A stretch of 64,000 nucleotides of DNA from Micrococcales bacterium (GCA_017306245.1 JAFKIY010000003.1:372001-436000); one strand, 5' to 3'. Counted from the stretch's first letter, positions 1 to 8,248 are shown. Notes: generated by a model from the sequence alone, not told the origin. Program-made: numbers and translations.

Positions 1-288
1 AGCGATGAGGAGAATTGGCGCGTGCTGGACGAGCTTGTCGAGCATTTCGAGGGCCGGATGCCGCATCCGAAGCTCCTGAAGGACAACGAGGAGTACGGCC
101 GCAGCATTTTCGATGGCACGGTCGGTTTTCGCATCGTGGTTTCGCGCTTCGAGGCTCGACTGAAGCTCAGCCAGGACAAGCCGGAGGAGATCAAGCACAA
201 CATCGTCGAGGAGCTCGACCACGGTGCGAACTATGCGCATCCGCAGTTGGCTGACGACATGCGCCGTGTGAACGGGGCCTCGCTGTGA
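1..288 (+). CDS. PaiB-like FMN-binding protein, C-terminal part
   Basis: This is the last 95 codons of a gene that begins before the window; the frame is open from base 1. The segment GTVGFRIVVSRFEARLKLSQ, followed by a short helix with NIVEEL, matches the C-terminal end of PaiB-type flavin-binding proteins, where a 'GIVGFE..I..LEGKWKLSQN' stretch is conserved. The family has a split-barrel FMN fold and is often annotated as a negative transcriptional regulator, although a catalytic or redox role is possible. The stop overlaps the GTG start of the amidohydrolase (GTGA), so the two are probably co-translated. Family assignment is from memory of the motif and moderately sure. Confidence 0.65.
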   Translation, partial: SDEENWRVLDELVEHFEGRMPHPKLLKDNEEYGRSIFDGTVGFRIVVSRFEARLKLSQDKPEEIKHNIVEELDHGANYAHPQLADDMRRVNGASL

Positions 289-1730
289 CGACCATCGCCA
301 ACGCGCGCGTGGGAGACACGATTGTCGATGTGGCGATTTCGGATGGGCGGATCGCGTTGATTTCGCCGTCCGGCAGCACGCCGGCCGCGGGGGAGCGCCT
401 CGACATCGGCGGCCGATGGTTGCTGCCCGGACTGTGGGATCACCATGTGCACGCCAACCAGCAGGCGCTCGCCGTGCGACGGGTCGACCTCTCCGCGGCG
501 GCATCTGCGGCGGAGGCCGCACGGACAATGACCGACCACCTTTCGCGAATCCGGCTCACCGAGGGTCAGCCCATCATCGGGCACGGTTTCCGCGACGGGT
601 TGTGGCCGGATGTGCCGACGCTCGACCTTCTGGATGCGGCCGTTCCCGGTGTGCCCGCCGTGCTCATCAGCGGCGACCTGCACTGCTGCTGGCTCAACAC
701 GCCGGCGCTCGCGCTGTACGGCTACACCGGGCATCCGACGGGAGTGCTTCTTGAGGACGACTGCTTCGAGGTCGTCGGTCGACTCGGCCAGGTGCCTGAC
801 GAAACGCTCGACGAATGGGTGGCCGAGGCGGCAAGTGCTGCTGCCACCCGTGGAGTCGTCGGAGTGGTCGACTACGAAATGACCGACAACCTCGCCAGTT
901 GGCGGCGGCGGTTCGCGGCCGGGTTCGACGCCCTTCGCATCCAGGCCGGGATTTACACCGAGCATCTGGATGCGGCGGTCGCCGCCGGGCACAGCACGGG
1001 CGAGGTCATCGAGGGGTCTGGCGGGCTGCTCACGGTCGGCCAGTTCAAGATTCTCACCGACGGCTCGCTCAACACCCGCACAGCGTATTGCATCGAGAAC
1101 TATCCGGGCACGCGCGAGCGCGGACTTCTCACCGTGCCGACCGAGCAACTCGTCCCGCTACTGCGCACCGCGTGGGGCGCCGGCATCCACCCCGCTGTGC
1201 ACGCGATCGGCGACGAAGCGAACCGGCTCGCCCTGGACGCGTTCGAGCTGGTCGGATGCCACGGGCGCATCGAGCACGCCCAGCTCGTGCGCGACGAGGA
1301 TTTCCTGCGGTTCGCGGCGCTCGGCGTGGCGGCGAGCGTGCAGCCGGAACATGCCATGGATGACCGCGACATCGCCGAACGGTACTGGGCCGGGCGGACG
1401 GATCGCTCCTTCGCGTTTCGCAGTCTGATCGACGCAGGCGCCCAGTTGCTTCTCGGTTCGGATGCGCCGGTGTCGCCTCTGGACCCGTGGGTCACGATCA
1501 GCGCCGCCGTGACTCGGGCACGGGGCGGGCGCAAGCCGTGGCATCCGGAGCAGACGATCACCGTGGGTGAGGCGCTCGTCGCATCCGCGCATTCCGGTGT
1601 CGACGTTGGGCAGGTGGCGGATCTCATCGCGGTGGACCGCGACCCGTCCACCGCAACCGGAGACGAACTCCGCACGATGCCTGTCGCACTGACCCTGCTG
1701 GCGGGCCGCCCCACCCACCAAGCCCTCTAG
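285..1730 (+). CDS. YtcJ-like amidohydrolase (metal-dependent hydrolase)
   Basis: A 481-residue TIM-barrel amidohydrolase. Visible family marks are the metal-binding HxH (H54, H56) in LPGLWDHHVH after an N-terminal beta-sandwich, the LTDGSLNTRT segment, HAIGDEAN and RIEHAQ with further metal-ligand histidines, and the late LLLGSDAPVSPLDPW aspartate motif. These are typical of the Amidohydro_3/YtcJ group, whose members hydrolyse C-N bonds of poorly defined amides or formamides in the cytoplasm. The GTG start at 285 is fixed by its 4-base overlap with the upstream gene. The substrate cannot be read from sequence; linkage to a PaiB-like flavin protein gives no clear pathway. Confidence 0.88.
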   Translation: MTTIANARVGDTIVDVAISDGRIALISPSGSTPAAGERLDIGGRWLLPGLWDHHVHANQQALAVRRVDLSAAASAAEAARTMTDHLSRIRLTEGQPIIGHGFRDGLWPDVPTLDLLDAAVPGVPAVLISGDLHCCWLNTPALALYGYTGHPTGVLLEDDCFEVVGRLGQVPDETLDEWVAEAASAAATRGVVGVVDYEMTDNLASWRRRFAAGFDALRIQAGIYTEHLDAAVAAGHSTGEVIEGSGGLLTVGQFKILTDGSLNTRTAYCIENYPGTRERGLLTVPTEQLVPLLRTAWGAGIHPAVHAIGDEANRLALDAFELVGCHGRIEHAQLVRDEDFLRFAALGVAASVQPEHAMDDRDIAERYWAGRTDRSFAFRSLIDAGAQLLLGSDAPVSPLDPWVTISAAVTRARGGRKPWHPEQTITVGEALVASAHSGVDVGQVADLIAVDRDPSTATGDELRTMPVALTLLAGRPTHQAL

Positions 1731-1758
1731 CCGATTCAAGGTTCGGGCAGTTCGTCAC

Positions 1759-1837
1759 TGTTGTGCAGGACATTTCTAGTACTGGGCAGGTCTTCCTTGG
1801 ACTAGTAGCCAACTGGGCGCTGATGTCCTGCACAACA
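1759..1837. repeat. 79-bp MITE-like inverted-repeat element
   Basis: A perfect 15-bp terminal inverted repeat, TGTTGTGCAGGACAT at 1759-1773 and its complement at 1823-1837, brackets a 49-base interior without a coding frame. The interior has a partial inner dyad (CTAGT near 1777, ACTAG near 1801). Such TGT...ACA ends with a GTGCAGGACA core resemble the ends of IS481-like elements as I remember them in this family, so a non-autonomous derivative or deletion remnant is the likeliest reading. No clear target duplication is seen in the flanks. A stem with so long a loop is unlikely to be an ordinary terminator. Confidence 0.55.
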
Positions 1838-1944
1838 GGGAAAGGCGGGCAGCGACCACCGAAGAGTGCTCGCGGTTCTGGCCTGGCTACAACGCTGAAC
1901 GCTTCACCAGGCCAGAACTACGAGAGCAGAAATACGGCCGAACT

Positions 1945-2133
1945 CTACGACGCGAGCAGGTCGCGCTGACCCAGGTTCAAGGTTGTGTAACCTGCCGCCG
2001 GCTGAATCTCCGGGCGGGGCTCCTCGAGCTGGTCAGTCCATGCGGTTCCTGTCCACCAGCGCAGCATCGGAAGCCCGGTGGGGTCCGGATACCAGCCAAA
2101 TGGAGGGAGGGACTGTTGCGGGGTAGAGGACAT
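1945..2133 (-). CDS. Small DUF2510-domain protein
   Basis: A 62-residue protein. The core PPFGWYPDPTGLPMLRWWTG with a following WTDQL is the DUF2510 motif (GWYxDP...RYWDG..W), a short tryptophan-rich module usually found at the N-terminus of actinobacterial membrane or secreted proteins; here it stands almost alone. The start is chosen at 2133, where an AGGA lies about seven bases upstream; an in-frame extension to 2541 overlaps the end of the large membrane-protein gene and has no protein character. No function is known for the domain. Confidence 0.6.
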   Translation of the reverse strand: MSSTPQQSLPPFGWYPDPTGLPMLRWWTGTAWTDQLEEPRPEIQPAAGYTTLNLGQRDLLAS

Positions 2134-2212
2134 CGTTATTCCTGCAGTTGCCTGCCGCTTGGCGTTTCGGGTTGCGGCGTTTGGCTTACCGTGAGCCAGG
2201 GGGTAAACGGTA

Positions 2213-2261
2213 CCCCCATGATAGGGGGGCAAAAATGGTCTCGCAGTCCCCCGTTTGGGGG
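2213..2261 (-). terminator. Two G/C hairpins downstream of the membrane-protein gene
   Basis: Two short stems follow the stop of the large membrane-protein gene on the minus strand: CCCCC/GGGGG at 2248-2261 with a 4-base loop, and a second CCCCC/GGGGG pair at 2213-2228. A run of five T (minus strand, 2231-2235) lies between them. The arrangement could end transcription before the DUF2510 gene, but the T-run is not placed as in a classical intrinsic terminator, so confidence is low. Confidence 0.3.
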
Positions 2262-2267
2262 CCAGAA

Positions 2268-5200
2268 TCACCGCAATGCGGCGAATTTCAGCGCGACATC
2301 CTTCAGATTGCGAATTCGTTGCTCGTAACGCGCTGCGAGCACAATTAACAGCACACCGCCGGCCCCCAACCACAACCACCACGGCAAAAATTCGTATGCT
2401 GCACGCAACTGCGGCAGGAACGTGGCAATGCCGTGGATGAGCACCACAGCCACACCGATCGTGAACGGGGACTGGAGTCGGAGGACTACCGCAGCCACAA
2501 TGACCGCGACCGCTGCAATGCCGAGCCCGACCAGGCGCCACAGGGGTCGTTCATCCATGGTGGCGAGAAGGGAGGGGACGAGCAGGATGGCGGTCCCCGG
2601 GCCGAGCCAGGGCCAGCTTCGTGAGGACGGTTCCGTGCGGAGCTGCACGGCGCCCGTCGCAAGCAGCGCGAGGGCGATGGGGATGCTTGCCAGTTCGACC
2701 GGGTGGAGGGTATCCGCCCACATGCTGGCGAGGGCGCTGATTGCTGCGTAAACGATTGCGACAGTCGCGAGAAGGCGAGTGAGCGGCATCCGGGAAATCA
2801 GGAACGCGATCACGTGGACGGCGGAGAACAGCACGACCAGAGTGAATGCCCGCACACCTCCCGTCGTTGCCTGGGTCATCGCCGGGATCTCGATCACGAG
2901 AATCACCGTCAACGCCACCACGCCGAGTGCCTGGCTGGCGATCGAGCGGAAACGCTCAGATCGTGACACGTGACCGCGCGCCTGAAGGAATGCGGCGACA
3001 GCGAGCACGACGAACGCGGCTGCGGGCCAGATGTCGCGCTCCGGTTCGGAAAGCGGCAGGAACAGCGGTCGGCCGTACGCAATCACGACGACGCCGATCG
3101 CGCCCGCCAGCGCGCCGGCATCCGAGAATCTTTGGACCAGCACTCCCCGGGTGACGGCGCTGCCGGCCACGAGAAGGATTGCGGCGATGGCGAACAGCCA
3201 CGCGGCGTAGGCCGTCGACCCCGTGGCCGCGTTGACGCCGAGCGGCAACAGGGCCACCAGGAGTGCGCCGAGTGCGAGAAGGGGCGCCACGGCGGAGTCC
3301 CGCGGCGGGACCTCCCTGCGTGTGGTGATGGCGATGAGCGCGGCGATCACGAGGAGCGCGAGGGTCAGCGGCACAACGTAGAACTCGAGGTCGGTGACCC
3401 GATCCCCAGTGAGTCGCCACCACAATCCGGCCGTGGCCAGCGCGAGCGCAATCCAGCCGATGTGGCGTCGTGCCGAGCCAGAGGAAAACAGGCCGTCCCG
3501 GTCGACCGCGAGCAGGAGCGCGGCGACGGCGGCGAGGAGGAGGACGAGCCAGGTGAGGCCGTCATCCGTTCTCACCGCGGCAAACACGGCCGGGATGCCG
3601 ACAAGTGCGACACCGAGTTCGCGAGTCCACCGCGGCGCGCTACCCGGGCGCAGTGTCGTGACCGCGAGGGAGCCCGCGGCAGCAAGGAGCGCAGCGGTGA
3701 TGGGGACGACAGTGCTCACAAACTCCGGCAACTGGAGCAGCCGAGCGAAGGAGGCCGCAGCCAGGTACAGCACCGGCGCTGCGGCGATCGACGCGACGGC
3801 GCGTTCGGGGCGCAGAGGCTTGTTCGTGCGCAGCCCGACCCACAGTGTGAGTGCCGCAAGCAGGATGAGCGCGATGGCCAGGCTGGTCCAGTCCTGCGGC
3901 AGCAGGAGCGTTCTGCGGTCTGTGGCGGGCATCCGCGCCAGCAGGGCGGTCGCTGTCGGAACAGCGAGCACGGATGTCCCGGCCGCCACCCAGAATTCGA
4001 CCCGGCGGTCGAGCGCGCTCGCCCCACGGTCCGGGATGGCTGCGCCGAGTACTACGACTGCCGCGGCGAGTGAGGTCAGGACGAGCCGATTCGCGAGACT
4101 CACCTCGAATCCCGGGGCCGCGTCGCGCGTGAGCTGGTCGGCGACGAAACCCACCGACAGGAGCGCGACGCCGATGCCGCTTCCCAGAAGCGCCGCTTTC
4201 GCGCCCGGCCGGGTCACGAGGGCACGGCACGAGATCAGGATTCCGATGACTGTGAGTGCGCCAATCCACCACGTTGTGGTCGTGGCCAGACTGACCAGAA
4301 ATCCCAGGATGCCAGCGACGATCATGGTGGTCACGATTGCGCCCCTGTGTCTTCGACGCAGCGTCCTCCGCCGACGGGCAATCACGAGCGCAGCGAGGCT
4401 GGCGGCCGCGATGGCGAACCACCCAGCCATGACCATCCACTGTGTGCGGAGCTCAGGAACGGCCGCAACCACGGTGGCGAGGGCTGCCCAGAGGATCGCG
4501 GTGGAACCCGCGGTGGTGCGGAGCCTCCCGGTCGCCGTCCACACTGCGGCCGTCAGCGCGGTGACGATCGCGAGGGCGAACACTGCCCAGATGGCATCCG
4601 GAGTGGCCGTGAGGACGTCACCCGTCGGCTCGATCGACCACGGCAGCATACCCGTGGCGGCAACCGCGGCGGACCCTGCCGCGACGAGTAAGGGTGCCAG
4701 CAGCGTGAGAGCGAGCACAGCTGCGGCACTCCAGCCTGCGACCACGAGCGGCGTTTTGACGGTGCTTCTGGTGACTCTGCCGGCCACCGCACTGAAGGCG
4801 AGCGCGACGACGACGGCGGCGACGGCGGGCGCTATGAGCACGAAGGAGCGGCTCTCGATTCGCGTCGCGGTGAGGCCGACCGCGAGGGACGCTGCGACCC
4901 CGGCCATCGCCGCGAACAACCAACGGAAAACGTTGTCGACCTTGGATGGGGTGCGTCCGGCCACAAGTGTCCAGACATGCGTGGCAGCGACGGCGGCGAC
5001 GGCGATCGCGGCGTACGCGGGTGCGAGTTTCACGTCCGAATAGGCGAACAGGCTCGCGGCGAGGCTCACGAGGAGCGCACTCAGCGACGTGACGAGGACG
5101 ATCACGCGCTCCACGAGCGCAGGTGTGCCGCCTCGAGCGGCCAGCAGGTGGATGAGGCCGGCGACCGCGATCGCGAGAAACGACAGGAACACGCTCGTTC

Positions 5201-6092
5201 CCGTGGGAGTGTCGCGGGTTATCCCGCCGACGAGAAGGCCGACCCCGATCGGGAAGCTGGCGTACCCGACGATGCTCGGCAGCCTCAGCATGGATGCGCG
5301 GTTCCACGCGATAGACCCGAGCGCGGCAATGATGGTCACCACGCCCCAGTACACCGTGCCGTTTGCCTTTGCGGAGTCGAAGAAATCGTTCGCCCTGATC
5401 GCGTAGGCGTCGAGGTAGATGAGGACGACCGCGAACGCGGCGATCCCCTCCGCGGTGGCGGTCAGGTCGCGTCGACGCAGGAGTGAGGCTCCCACGAACG
5501 CGGCAACAGTGATGGCCGCGATGATGACGCTCCGCCAGATGATGCCGAAGTTGATGAACGCGTAGACGAGGAAGAAGATGGCGGCGACCGACAGGAGGGA
5601 GACACCGACGATGAGCAGGGTGACCTGCACGCTGGAGCGGCGCGGGGCCGCCGGGACGGGAGCCGCGGGGAGCGGAGCGCCGGTCCGCGAATCGGCGATC
5701 TCCGCAGTTGCCGGCTCCGGAATCGGCACGGGACGGGCCGCGTCGGCGGCAATTCCCGGCGCGGCTGGCTCGGCGACGTTTTCTGAGGCCGAGGGCGCTG
5801 TTACCGGCGTTGCGACCGGTGTAACGGCTGGCTCCGGGGTGCGAGCAGTCTCGTACCGAATCTTGCCGATGATGGCAAGACGCTCGTCGAGCGCACCCGC
5901 CGCCGCGACCGAGGCGTCGTAGAGCCGCGCGGCATCCGGATGCCCCAGGTCGAGCCCGCACGCCGCACACACTGTGCTGGAGAGCACGGTGAAACACGCG
6001 GGGCAGTTGCTGGTGCTGAGGAGATCCTTTGGGGAGCGCGGGAATGCGACCCATCCGGCGTGCTGGCTGTAATTGATGCTGTCCTCGGCCAT
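2268..6092 (-). CDS. Large multi-pass membrane protein with N-terminal zinc ribbon
   Basis: A 1,274-residue protein. Near the N-terminus, CPAC and CAAC (C30, C33, C42, C45) form a zinc-ribbon-like four-cysteine motif. A Pro/Ala/Thr-rich linker of about 100 residues follows, then a very long alternation of hydrophobic helices (roughly 30 membrane segments) to the C-terminus, which ends with a short basic tail. This architecture is known in Actinobacteria as SCO7613-C-terminal-type membrane proteins, without assigned function. Start at 6092 (MAEDS) is preferred because GGGGGGA sits seven bases upstream; the 16-residue upstream extension lacks a ribosome site. It is the longest gene in the window. 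Confidence 0.85.
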   Translation of the reverse strand: MAEDSINYSQHAGWVAFPRSPKDLLSTSNCPACFTVLSSTVCAACGLDLGHPDAARLYDASVAAAGALDERLAIIGKIRYETARTPEPAVTPVATPVTAPSASENVAEPAAPGIAADAARPVPIPEPATAEIADSRTGAPLPAAPVPAAPRRSSVQVTLLIVGVSLLSVAAIFFLVYAFINFGIIWRSVIIAAITVAAFVGASLLRRRDLTATAEGIAAFAVVLIYLDAYAIRANDFFDSAKANGTVYWGVVTIIAALGSIAWNRASMLRLPSIVGYASFPIGVGLLVGGITRDTPTGTSVFLSFLAIAVAGLIHLLAARGGTPALVERVIVLVTSLSALLVSLAASLFAYSDVKLAPAYAAIAVAAVAATHVWTLVAGRTPSKVDNVFRWLFAAMAGVAASLAVGLTATRIESRSFVLIAPAVAAVVVALAFSAVAGRVTRSTVKTPLVVAGWSAAAVLALTLLAPLLVAAGSAAVAATGMLPWSIEPTGDVLTATPDAIWAVFALAIVTALTAAVWTATGRLRTTAGSTAILWAALATVVAAVPELRTQWMVMAGWFAIAAASLAALVIARRRRTLRRRHRGAIVTTMIVAGILGFLVSLATTTTWWIGALTVIGILISCRALVTRPGAKAALLGSGIGVALLSVGFVADQLTRDAAPGFEVSLANRLVLTSLAAAVVVLGAAIPDRGASALDRRVEFWVAAGTSVLAVPTATALLARMPATDRRTLLLPQDWTSLAIALILLAALTLWVGLRTNKPLRPERAVASIAAAPVLYLAAASFARLLQLPEFVSTVVPITAALLAAAGSLAVTTLRPGSAPRWTRELGVALVGIPAVFAAVRTDDGLTWLVLLLAAVAALLLAVDRDGLFSSGSARRHIGWIALALATAGLWWRLTGDRVTDLEFYVVPLTLALLVIAALIAITTRREVPPRDSAVAPLLALGALLVALLPLGVNAATGSTAYAAWLFAIAAILLVAGSAVTRGVLVQRFSDAGALAGAIGVVVIAYGRPLFLPLSEPERDIWPAAAFVVLAVAAFLQARGHVSRSERFRSIASQALGVVALTVILVIEIPAMTQATTGGVRAFTLVVLFSAVHVIAFLISRMPLTRLLATVAIVYAAISALASMWADTLHPVELASIPIALALLATGAVQLRTEPSSRSWPWLGPGTAILLVPSLLATMDERPLWRLVGLGIAAVAVIVAAVVLRLQSPFTIGVAVVLIHGIATFLPQLRAAYEFLPWWLWLGAGGVLLIVLAARYEQRIRNLKDVALKFAALR

Positions 6093-6262
6093 GACGTCCC
6101 CCCGGGGTTGGTTTCGGTTCAGGGTAGCGGAGGGGCGCATCAGGTGAGCACCATGACGCGGTTCATTTCCCGGGATGCCGAACGTTCGCCCTCACCGGGT
6201 ACACGCTGCGTCATGGTTCCTGGTCCACGGTGGGAAGCCCAGGATGCCGAGGCAAATGTTGG

Positions 6263-6553
6263 TCAGGCGAGCGAGAGGAACAGCTTTTCCAACTCGTCCG
6301 CCTGAGGGGTGCCTTCCGCCTCGGGGTCCGCGAGGCACTCCTTCAAGGCGGAGGAGATCACAAGGTAGCCCGCACGGTCGAGGGCTTTGGACACTGCGGA
6401 GAGCTGCTGAACGATGTCACGGCAGTGGGCGTCGTTTTCGACCGCTCCAATCACCGCTCCCAGCTGGCCGTGCGCCCTGCGCAGCCGGTTGAGAATTTTG
6501 CGCTGGGCATCGGAATTCTGACGGGGGGCATGTTCTGATCCGTCGGTGGTCAT
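6263..6553 (-). CDS. CsoR/CstR-family repressor, CstR-like (persulfide or metal sensor)
   Basis: A 96-residue all-helical repressor of the DUF156 (CsoR/FrmR/CstR) family: RRAHGQL near residue 26, ENDAHCRDIVQQLSAV around residue 44, and SSALKECL to residue 73. The two conserved cysteines are C44 and C73, 29 residues apart. The copper-ligand histidine of CsoR, 25 residues after the first cysteine, is alanine here (A69). Cys-Cys without the His is the pattern of CstR persulfide sensors. Start at 6553 is chosen because AAAGGG is six bases upstream; the alternative ATG at 6559 abuts it. A matching operator lies at 6589-6604 between this gene and the divergent small Cys-rich gene. Confidence 0.85.
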   Translation of the reverse strand: MTTDGSEHAPRQNSDAQRKILNRLRRAHGQLGAVIGAVENDAHCRDIVQQLSAVSKALDRAGYLVISSALKECLADPEAEGTPQADELEKLFLSLA

Positions 6554-6588
6554 GTGCATCCCTTTCGTCACGGGGTTTCTCATTCAGA

Positions 6589-6604
6589 ATACCCTGGGGG
6601 GTAT
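6589..6604. promoter_or_regulatory. CsoR/CstR-type operator
   Basis: ATACCCTGGGGGGTAT is a dyad of ATACCC and GGGTAT half-sites around four bases, the G/C-centred, AT-ended form bound by CsoR-family repressors. It lies 36 bases upstream of the repressor start and 62 upstream of the divergent gene, so it could control both. Confidence 0.7.
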
Positions 6605-6665
6605 AGTGTTCGGAGGCTTCCCGAGATATCCGGGTCGAAAATTCAAGGAAATGTGGAAAGGCGTT

Positions 6666-6854
6666 ATGTGCGGACCAGCGAGATGTCGTGTGTGCGGAAA
6701 AACGACATGGTCAGGATGCGGCCAGCACATTCAGGAGGTGCGGAGATCGGTGCCCGCCGCGAATTGGTGCGGCGGGAACCACACCCAGGCGCAAATTGAT
6801 GAATCGAAAGCGAACTCGACAGGATTCCTGAGTCGACTCTTCTCGCGCGGCTAG
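6666..6854 (+). CDS. Small cysteine-rich, zinc-ribbon-like protein
   Basis: A 62-residue protein whose first half holds C2, C7, C10, C18 and H21 (CRVCGKTTWSGCGQH) followed by C35 and H39. The spacing suggests a small zinc-binding module. Similar tiny proteins beginning MC..xxCxxCGKxTWxGCGxH occur across Actinobacteria, as I recall, with no established function. The ATG at 6666 has AAAGG seven bases upstream. It is divergent from the CstR-like repressor and shares its operator, so induction by reactive sulfur species or metal is a reasonable inference. The C-terminal third is hydrophilic and ends FLSRLFSRG. Confidence 0.7.
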   Translation: MCGPARCRVCGKTTWSGCGQHIQEVRRSVPAANWCGGNHTQAQIDESKANSTGFLSRLFSRG

Positions 6855-6943
6855 GGAGCCGAGAGGGCGGTGCGTGCGGGGACAGCGCGGCGAAGCGGTC
6901 GCCGCGACGGTTGCCGAGACGACCGCCCCTGGGCGGATGCCGG

Positions 6944-7024
6944 CTAGCAGCAGCCGCCTGAATTGCAGCAGCCCGCGGTGCAGGCTTCGGGGCAGCACGC
7001 CCCGGACATGCAGTCCTCGTTCAT
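6944..7024 (-). CDS. 26-residue, 8-cysteine peptide (metallothionein-like)
   Basis: Reading down from ATG at 7024 gives a 26-residue peptide with cysteines at 5, 10, 11, 15, 19, 20, 25 and 26 (eight of 26), in CC and CxxxC spacings, and ends GGCC-stop. The start has a near-perfect Shine-Dalgarno (AAGGAGGTG) five bases away. The gene is divergent from an ArsR regulator, and an ArsR-like dyad (7038-7055) lies just upstream of its ribosome site. Cysteine density and context suggest a soft-metal-binding peptide, for example for As(III), Cd or Cu. The longer frames covering the region have no such features. I do not recognise a named family. Confidence 0.6.
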   Translation of the reverse strand: MNEDCMSGACCPEACTAGCCNSGGCC

Positions 7025-7037
7025 CGAGCACCTCCTT

Positions 7038-7055
7038 CATCGATCATTGTCGATG
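7038..7055. promoter_or_regulatory. ArsR-like operator of the 8-Cys peptide gene
   Basis: CATCGA and TCGATG form an inverted repeat around a 6-base spacer just upstream of the peptide's Shine-Dalgarno. The half-sites resemble those of the larger dyad at 7074-7093, suggesting that one regulator binds both. Confidence 0.5.
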
Positions 7056-7073
7056 CGTTCATTATTCAGGAGG

Positions 7074-7105
7074 ATATCGACGATTGTCAATATATGTGGG
7101 ATAAT
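7074..7105 (+). promoter_or_regulatory. ArsR operator and promoter of the arsR-like gene
   Basis: ATATCGACGATTGTCAATAT (7074-7093) is a 20-base dyad with only two mismatched pairs. It covers a candidate -35 (TCGACG, 7077-7082), separated by 17 bases from GATAAT (7100-7105). Initiation seven bases later falls on the A of the ATG at 7112, so the mRNA is probably leaderless. A repressor on the dyad would block the -35, as expected for autorepression. Confidence 0.7.
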
Positions 7106-7111
7106 TGCCGC

Positions 7112-7462
7112 ATGACCATGACCGAGTTGCTTCCGATCCGTGATCTGCAGTCGTGCTGCGCGCCGATCACGCGCGAGTCGATATCCGTCGATAATGCGGA
7201 GAGCCTCGCGGTGTCGCTGAAGGCGCTCGCCGACCCGGCACGTCTGCGCATCCTCTCGATGGTCGCCGCACACGAGGATGGCGAGACCTGCGTGTGCGAC
7301 CTCACCGAGCCTCTCGGGCTTTCGCAGCCCACGGTTTCGCACCACCTGAAGGTGCTCGTGGATGCCGGATACCTCGACCGCACGAAGCGCGGCACCTGGG
7401 CATATTTCCGCCTCGTGCCCGGTGCGCTCGACTCGGTGGCCGGGCTCCTCGCTACGGTGTAG
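7112..7462 (+). CDS. arsR: ArsR/SmtB-family metalloregulator
   Basis: A 116-residue winged-helix repressor. KALADPARLRILSMVAA, the TCVCDL motif (C60, C62) and SQPTVSHHLKVLVDAGYLDR are the ArsR core and recognition helix. An N-terminal CC pair falls at residues 15-16 when translation starts at 7112, the position reported for the arsenic site of the Corynebacterium ArsR type, which together with the leaderless promoter favours this start over 7094. It should bind DNA as a dimer and release it on binding As(III) or a similar soft metal. It is divergent from the 8-Cys peptide gene; no arsenite pump or arsenate reductase is adjacent, which is unusual. Confidence 0.88.
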   Translation: MTMTELLPIRDLQSCCAPITRESISVDNAESLAVSLKALADPARLRILSMVAAHEDGETCVCDLTEPLGLSQPTVSHHLKVLVDAGYLDRTKRGTWAYFRLVPGALDSVAGLLATV

Positions 7463-7483
7463 TCGCTCCCCGGCTCGGTACGG

Positions 7484-8248
7484 TCATTGTTGACCGATTA
7501 CCCATTCAAACGCTCCGTCGTTGCTTGTCATCGTTACCGTGATGTCGACGACGGTACCGCTGGAGTCCCTCCCCGTGCAGGTAAACGTGGTGCCATTCGC
7601 CGGTAGCGCACTACCGGGGCAATCCACCCTCATGGGCTCGCCGGTCACCGTGCGAACACTGTCTGCCAGTCTGACTTCGAGGTTTGTCGGGGCTGAGGCT
7701 TGTACGAGGGCAGCCATCCCTACGGCGAATATGCCAAGGAGGGATGCCATGAGGGCCACGACCCCGACAATCAACCCAACGATGGCCGTCACACTGCTTC
7801 CGCGAATGCGGCGGGCACGGGCAATTCCGACGATTCCGAAAACGATTGCGGCAATCGCCAGCGCAAGCCCGACGATCAACCCCACGGGCGCGAACCACCA
7901 GATCACGGCAAATGGTAGAAGGGCGAATACGAGCGATAGTGTTCCCGGCGTGTTTCGGGGTGTACCTGGCCGCTCGAACGGCGAATCGAAGAACCCGCGA
8001 CGGGCAACCGGCTCGGGTCCGGCGATCGCGGGATCGTCAAAGCTGGTCTGGCTCGCTGCCGCTCCGGATGTGTGATCCGGTTGTGGTGCACCGGCCGAGG
8101 TCGGGGAACTTGGTGCCGGCGCATATGGGGCGGGCGTGGGCCGAATGTGCTCGCCCCACGCTGCACCCGTCCACCACCGCTGCTGCTGTGGATTCTGCGG
8201 TTCCGCGTACCAGCCCGCGGGTGGGAGAACGGGTGGTGCATCGGTCAT
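7484..8248 (-). CDS. DUF2510/DUF4190/DUF4333-type membrane protein
   Basis: A 254-residue protein with three parts: an N-terminal DUF2510 motif (PPAGWYAEPQNPQQQRWWTG), a Pro/Ala linker to about residue 100, two or three hydrophobic helices (about 105-185) typical of the DUF4190 region, and an extracytoplasmic C-terminal domain with a two-cysteine pattern (VDCPGSALPANGTTFTCTGR) typical of DUF4333. Such proteins are common in the actinobacterial envelope and have no known function. GAGGAG six bases upstream supports the start at 8248. It converges on arsR with a 21-base gap. Confidence 0.82.
   Translation of the reverse strand: MTDAPPVLPPAGWYAEPQNPQQQRWWTGAAWGEHIRPTPAPYAPAPSSPTSAGAPQPDHTSGAAASQTSFDDPAIAGPEPVARRGFFDSPFERPGTPRNTPGTLSLVFALLPFAVIWWFAPVGLIVGLALAIAAIVFGIVGIARARRIRGSSVTAIVGLIVGVVALMASLLGIFAVGMAALVQASAPTNLEVRLADSVRTVTGEPMRVDCPGSALPANGTTFTCTGRDSSGTVVDITVTMTSNDGAFEWVIGQQ

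Noticed and set aside
1759..1837. Terminator of the amidohydrolase gene
   Set aside because: The arms are separated by 49 bases and no T-run follows; a mobile-element footprint fits better.
2116..5043. Several plus-strand frames of 100-550 codons across 2.1-5.0 kb
   Set aside because: All are antisense to the large membrane-protein gene and rich in Arg/Ala/Gly/Ser without domain character.
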